A DNA stretch of 64,000 nucleotides from Haloarcula ordinaria (GTDB lineage Archaea > Halobacteriota > Halobacteria > Halobacteriales > Haloarculaceae). The notes under the pieces were generated by a model that was not told where the DNA came from, searched no databases, and saw only the letters and a program-made list of their open reading frames with translations. Made by a program: the position numbers and the translations under genes. This document shows, piece after piece, positions 62,465 to 64,000 of this stretch. The stretch lies in assembly GCF_029338275.1 (NCBI RefSeq), contig NZ_CP119789.1, positions 124,001-188,000 on the forward strand, written 5' to 3'. Every line of letters begins with the position of its first letter. The stretch's first letter is position 1.

Positions 62465-64000
62465 CTACATCGAGTCCGGTGCCTCGACGCCCAGCACGTC
62501 CAGCGCGTTCGCGACGGCGTGACGCGTCCCGGCGACGAGTGCGAGTCGCGCTTCGCGGGTCTCCGCGTCGGCCGAGAGCACCGGACACTCCCGGTAGAAG
62601 GTGTTGAACGTCTCCGCGAGGTCCCTGGTGTAGGTGGCGACCGAGTGTGGCTGGAGGTCGGCGGCGGCCTCGTCGACCACGGCCGGGAACCGCGCGATGA
62701 CCCGCAGGAGGTCGCGTTCCGCTGGTTCGTCGAGGACGTCGACGTCGGGTGCGGGCGGAACCTCGTCTTCGACGTCGTCGTCTCGCGGTTCCACCGCTCG
62801 ACTGTCCGAGGCGCGGTTCCGCGCCTCGCTAAGAATGCCACAGCAGCGCGCGTGGACGTACTGGACGTACGGCGCCGACTGGGCTTCGAAGTCGAGCGCG
62901 CGGTCCCACTCGAAGGTGATGCCCTTCGTCGGCTGTTTCGAGACGATGTCGTAGCGGACCGCCCCGACGCCGACCTGGTGGGCGATGCGCTCGACGTCGT
63001 CCGCGTCGAGGTCGTTGCGGGTCCGGTCGTCGAGGCGAGACTCGACCTCCTCGCGGGCGCGGTCGATGGCCTCGTCGAGCAGGTCGTCTAAGTCGATGCC
63101 GGTCCCCTCGCGGGTGCTCATCCCGCCCTCGGGGAGGTTGACCCAGGAGTAGAACACCTGCCGGAGGGCGTCGGTGTCGTTGCCCAGCAGGTCCAGCGCC
63201 GCGGAGAGCTGGTCGGCCTGGAGCTTGTGGTCCTCGCCCAGCACCGTCACCGCGCGGTCGTAGGTGTCGAACTTCCACTCGTGGTGGGCGAGGTCGCGGG
63301 TCGTGTAGAGGGAGGTGTCGTCGGAGCGCAGGAAGACGAGGTTCTTCTCGAAGTCAGGTAGGTCCAGTTGCCAGGCGTCCTCCTCGTAGACCGCACAGTC
63401 CAGTTCCTTCAGGCGACCCACCAGGTCGTCGGTCGAGCCGTCGCGCATGAACCGCGTCTCCTTGACGAACTCGTCGAACTCGGCGGGGAGGCGCGAGAGC
63501 GTCCCGCGCATCCCGCCCAGCACGGTGTCGACCACCTCGGCGACCCGCTCGTAGGTGTCCTCGTCGCCGTCTTCGAGGCCCTGAAGGATGGCCTGGACCT
63601 CGGCTTCGGCCGCCTCGACGCGGTCCGGGTCCGCTTCCTCTAAGAACTGATTGCCTTTGCGGTAGTACCGGACCATCTCGTACTCCGGGGAGTCACGCTC
63701 CGGGTCTGGCAGGTCGCTCTCGTCGAACGTCTCGTAGGCCCAGGTGAACACTGCAATCTGGCGACCGGCGTCGTTGACGTAGTAGTGGCGGTCGACGTCG
63801 TAGCCGGCGTAGTCGAGCACGCGGGCGATAGCGTCCCCGATGATGGGGTTGCGCGCCCGGCCGACGTGGACTGGGCCGGTAGGGTTCGCCGAGGTGTGTT
63901 CGACGACGACGCGCTCGTGGCGAGCGGGGAGCCGGCCGTAGTCGGCGTCGGTCGCGGCGTCGAGCGTGTCCGCGAAGTACGCGTCGCTGGGCAGGAAGTT
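62465..64000 (-). CDS. argS: Arginyl-tRNA synthetase, C-terminal 511 residues (5' end outside window)
   Basis: The frame is open to the right edge. The class I HIGH-like motif is VHVGRARNP near 63,860, and the KMSK-like segment is MSTREGTG. The C-terminal DALR anticodon domain ends [10 protein letters not shown]. It charges tRNA-Arg. Between the catalytic and anticodon parts an unusual Ser/Arg/Asp segment ([19 protein letters not shown]) coincides with a GC palindrome in the DNA (62,807-62,828). Confidence 0.94.
   Translation of the reverse strand, partial: NFLPSDAYFADTLDAATDADYGRLPARHERVVVEHTSANPTGPVHVGRARNPIIGDAIARVLDYAGYDVDRHYYVNDAGRQIAVFTWAYETFDESDLPDPERDSPEYEMVRYYRKGNQFLEEADPDRVEAAEAEVQAILQGLEDGDEDTYERVAEVVDTVLGGMRGTLSRLPAEFDEFVKETRFMRDGSTDDLVGRLKELDCAVYEEDAWQLDLPDFEKNLVFLRSDDTSLYTTRDLAHHEWKFDTYDRAVTVLGEDHKLQADQLSAALDLLGNDTDALRQVFYSWVNLPEGGMSTREGTGIDLDDLLDEAIDRAREEVESRLDDRTRNDLDADDVERIAHQVGVGAVRYDIVSKQPTKGITFEWDRALDFEAQSAPYVQYVHARCCGILSEARNRASDSRAVEPRDDDVEDEVPPAPDVDVLDEPAERDLLRVIARFPAVVDEAAADLQPHSVATYTRDLAETFNTFYRECPVLSADAETREARLALVAGTRHAVANALDVLGVEAPDSM
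62807..62828. repeat. GC palindrome inside argS
   Basis: CGAGGCGCGG-TT-CCGCGCCTCG, 10-base arms with a TT centre. It shares the core GCGCGGTTCCGCGC with the intergenic palindrome at 35,853-35,880. Lying inside a coding frame, it looks like an in-frame insertion. Confidence 0.7.

Overview
The window is chromosomal DNA of a halophilic archaeon, most likely a Haloarcula-type member of the Haloarculaceae. The evidence is the GC-rich, acidic proteome, the leaderless genes with TATA boxes about 25-30 bases upstream, a full A-type ATP synthase operon, CetZ, archaeal aRF1, coenzyme F420 genes, Bat-type HTH regulators, an ISH8-like insertion sequence, and a rhodopsin that reads like a Haloarcula cruxrhodopsin. 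The genus assignment rests mainly on the rhodopsin.

Layout. 1-6.8 kb is core: the 3' end of ilvD, two small zinc-finger-like proteins, a 7TM-PAS histidine kinase, an IPP-isomerase-like Nudix protein that lacks the usual catalytic Cys, and a NarO/DmsR-like regulator facing an NnrS-like membrane protein plus a DUF2249 protein. About 6.95-17.43 kb is a visibly more AT-rich island ending at a tRNA-Ile(GAT) gene. It carries a CDC48 ATPase, several small or unknown genes, remnants of a tyrosine integrase and of a methyltransferase, a DUF2703 protein opposite a Cys-rich HxlR regulator, a 1,403-bp ISH8-like element with a 10-bp target duplication, and a Tat-signal protein made of two bacterial-type HU domains. 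Between almost every gene or gene pair lies a same-orientation, palindrome-based repeat of roughly 90-95 bp. I see this repeat family nowhere else in the window, and it gives the island a cassette-array appearance.

17.5-37.6 kb is core metabolism: FxsA, a cytochrome P450, a DUF255 protein, a TrmB regulator, mptA with an apparent one-base frameshift, fused siroheme decarboxylase, a TrpD2-like protein, a DMT exporter, an F420:NADP-oxidoreductase-like protein, an HtrA protease with a basic tail, a CruF-like fragment, a sugar epimerase, a cyclophilin, an APC permease fused to UspA domains, a MOSC protein, a ferredoxin, tRNA-Leu(TAA), and TrkA flanked by two RAM-only proteins. 37.6-48.9 kb holds tmk, an NDUFA9-like protein, a cetZ1 - membrane protein - cofC - cofG run, cofH, purC and surface-facing hypothetical proteins. 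48.3-59 kb holds a methyltransferase and the ATP synthase genes H-I-K-E-C-F-A-B-D, with a light-driven proton pump gene lying between B and D. 59-64 kb holds small unknowns, prf1 (aRF1), a MinD-like ATPase and the 3' part of argS, which runs off the right edge.

How they work together: the rhodopsin makes a proton gradient that the neighbouring ATP synthase can use. CofC, CofG and CofH make coenzyme F420, which the NADP-oxidoreductase-like protein may use. The NarO-like regulator, NnrS-like protein and DUF2249 protein look like a low-oxygen or N-oxide response module. At least three hairpin-rich spacers (after ilvD, after tRNA-Leu, before prf1) are flanked by direct repeats, two of which copy the 3' end of the upstream gene.
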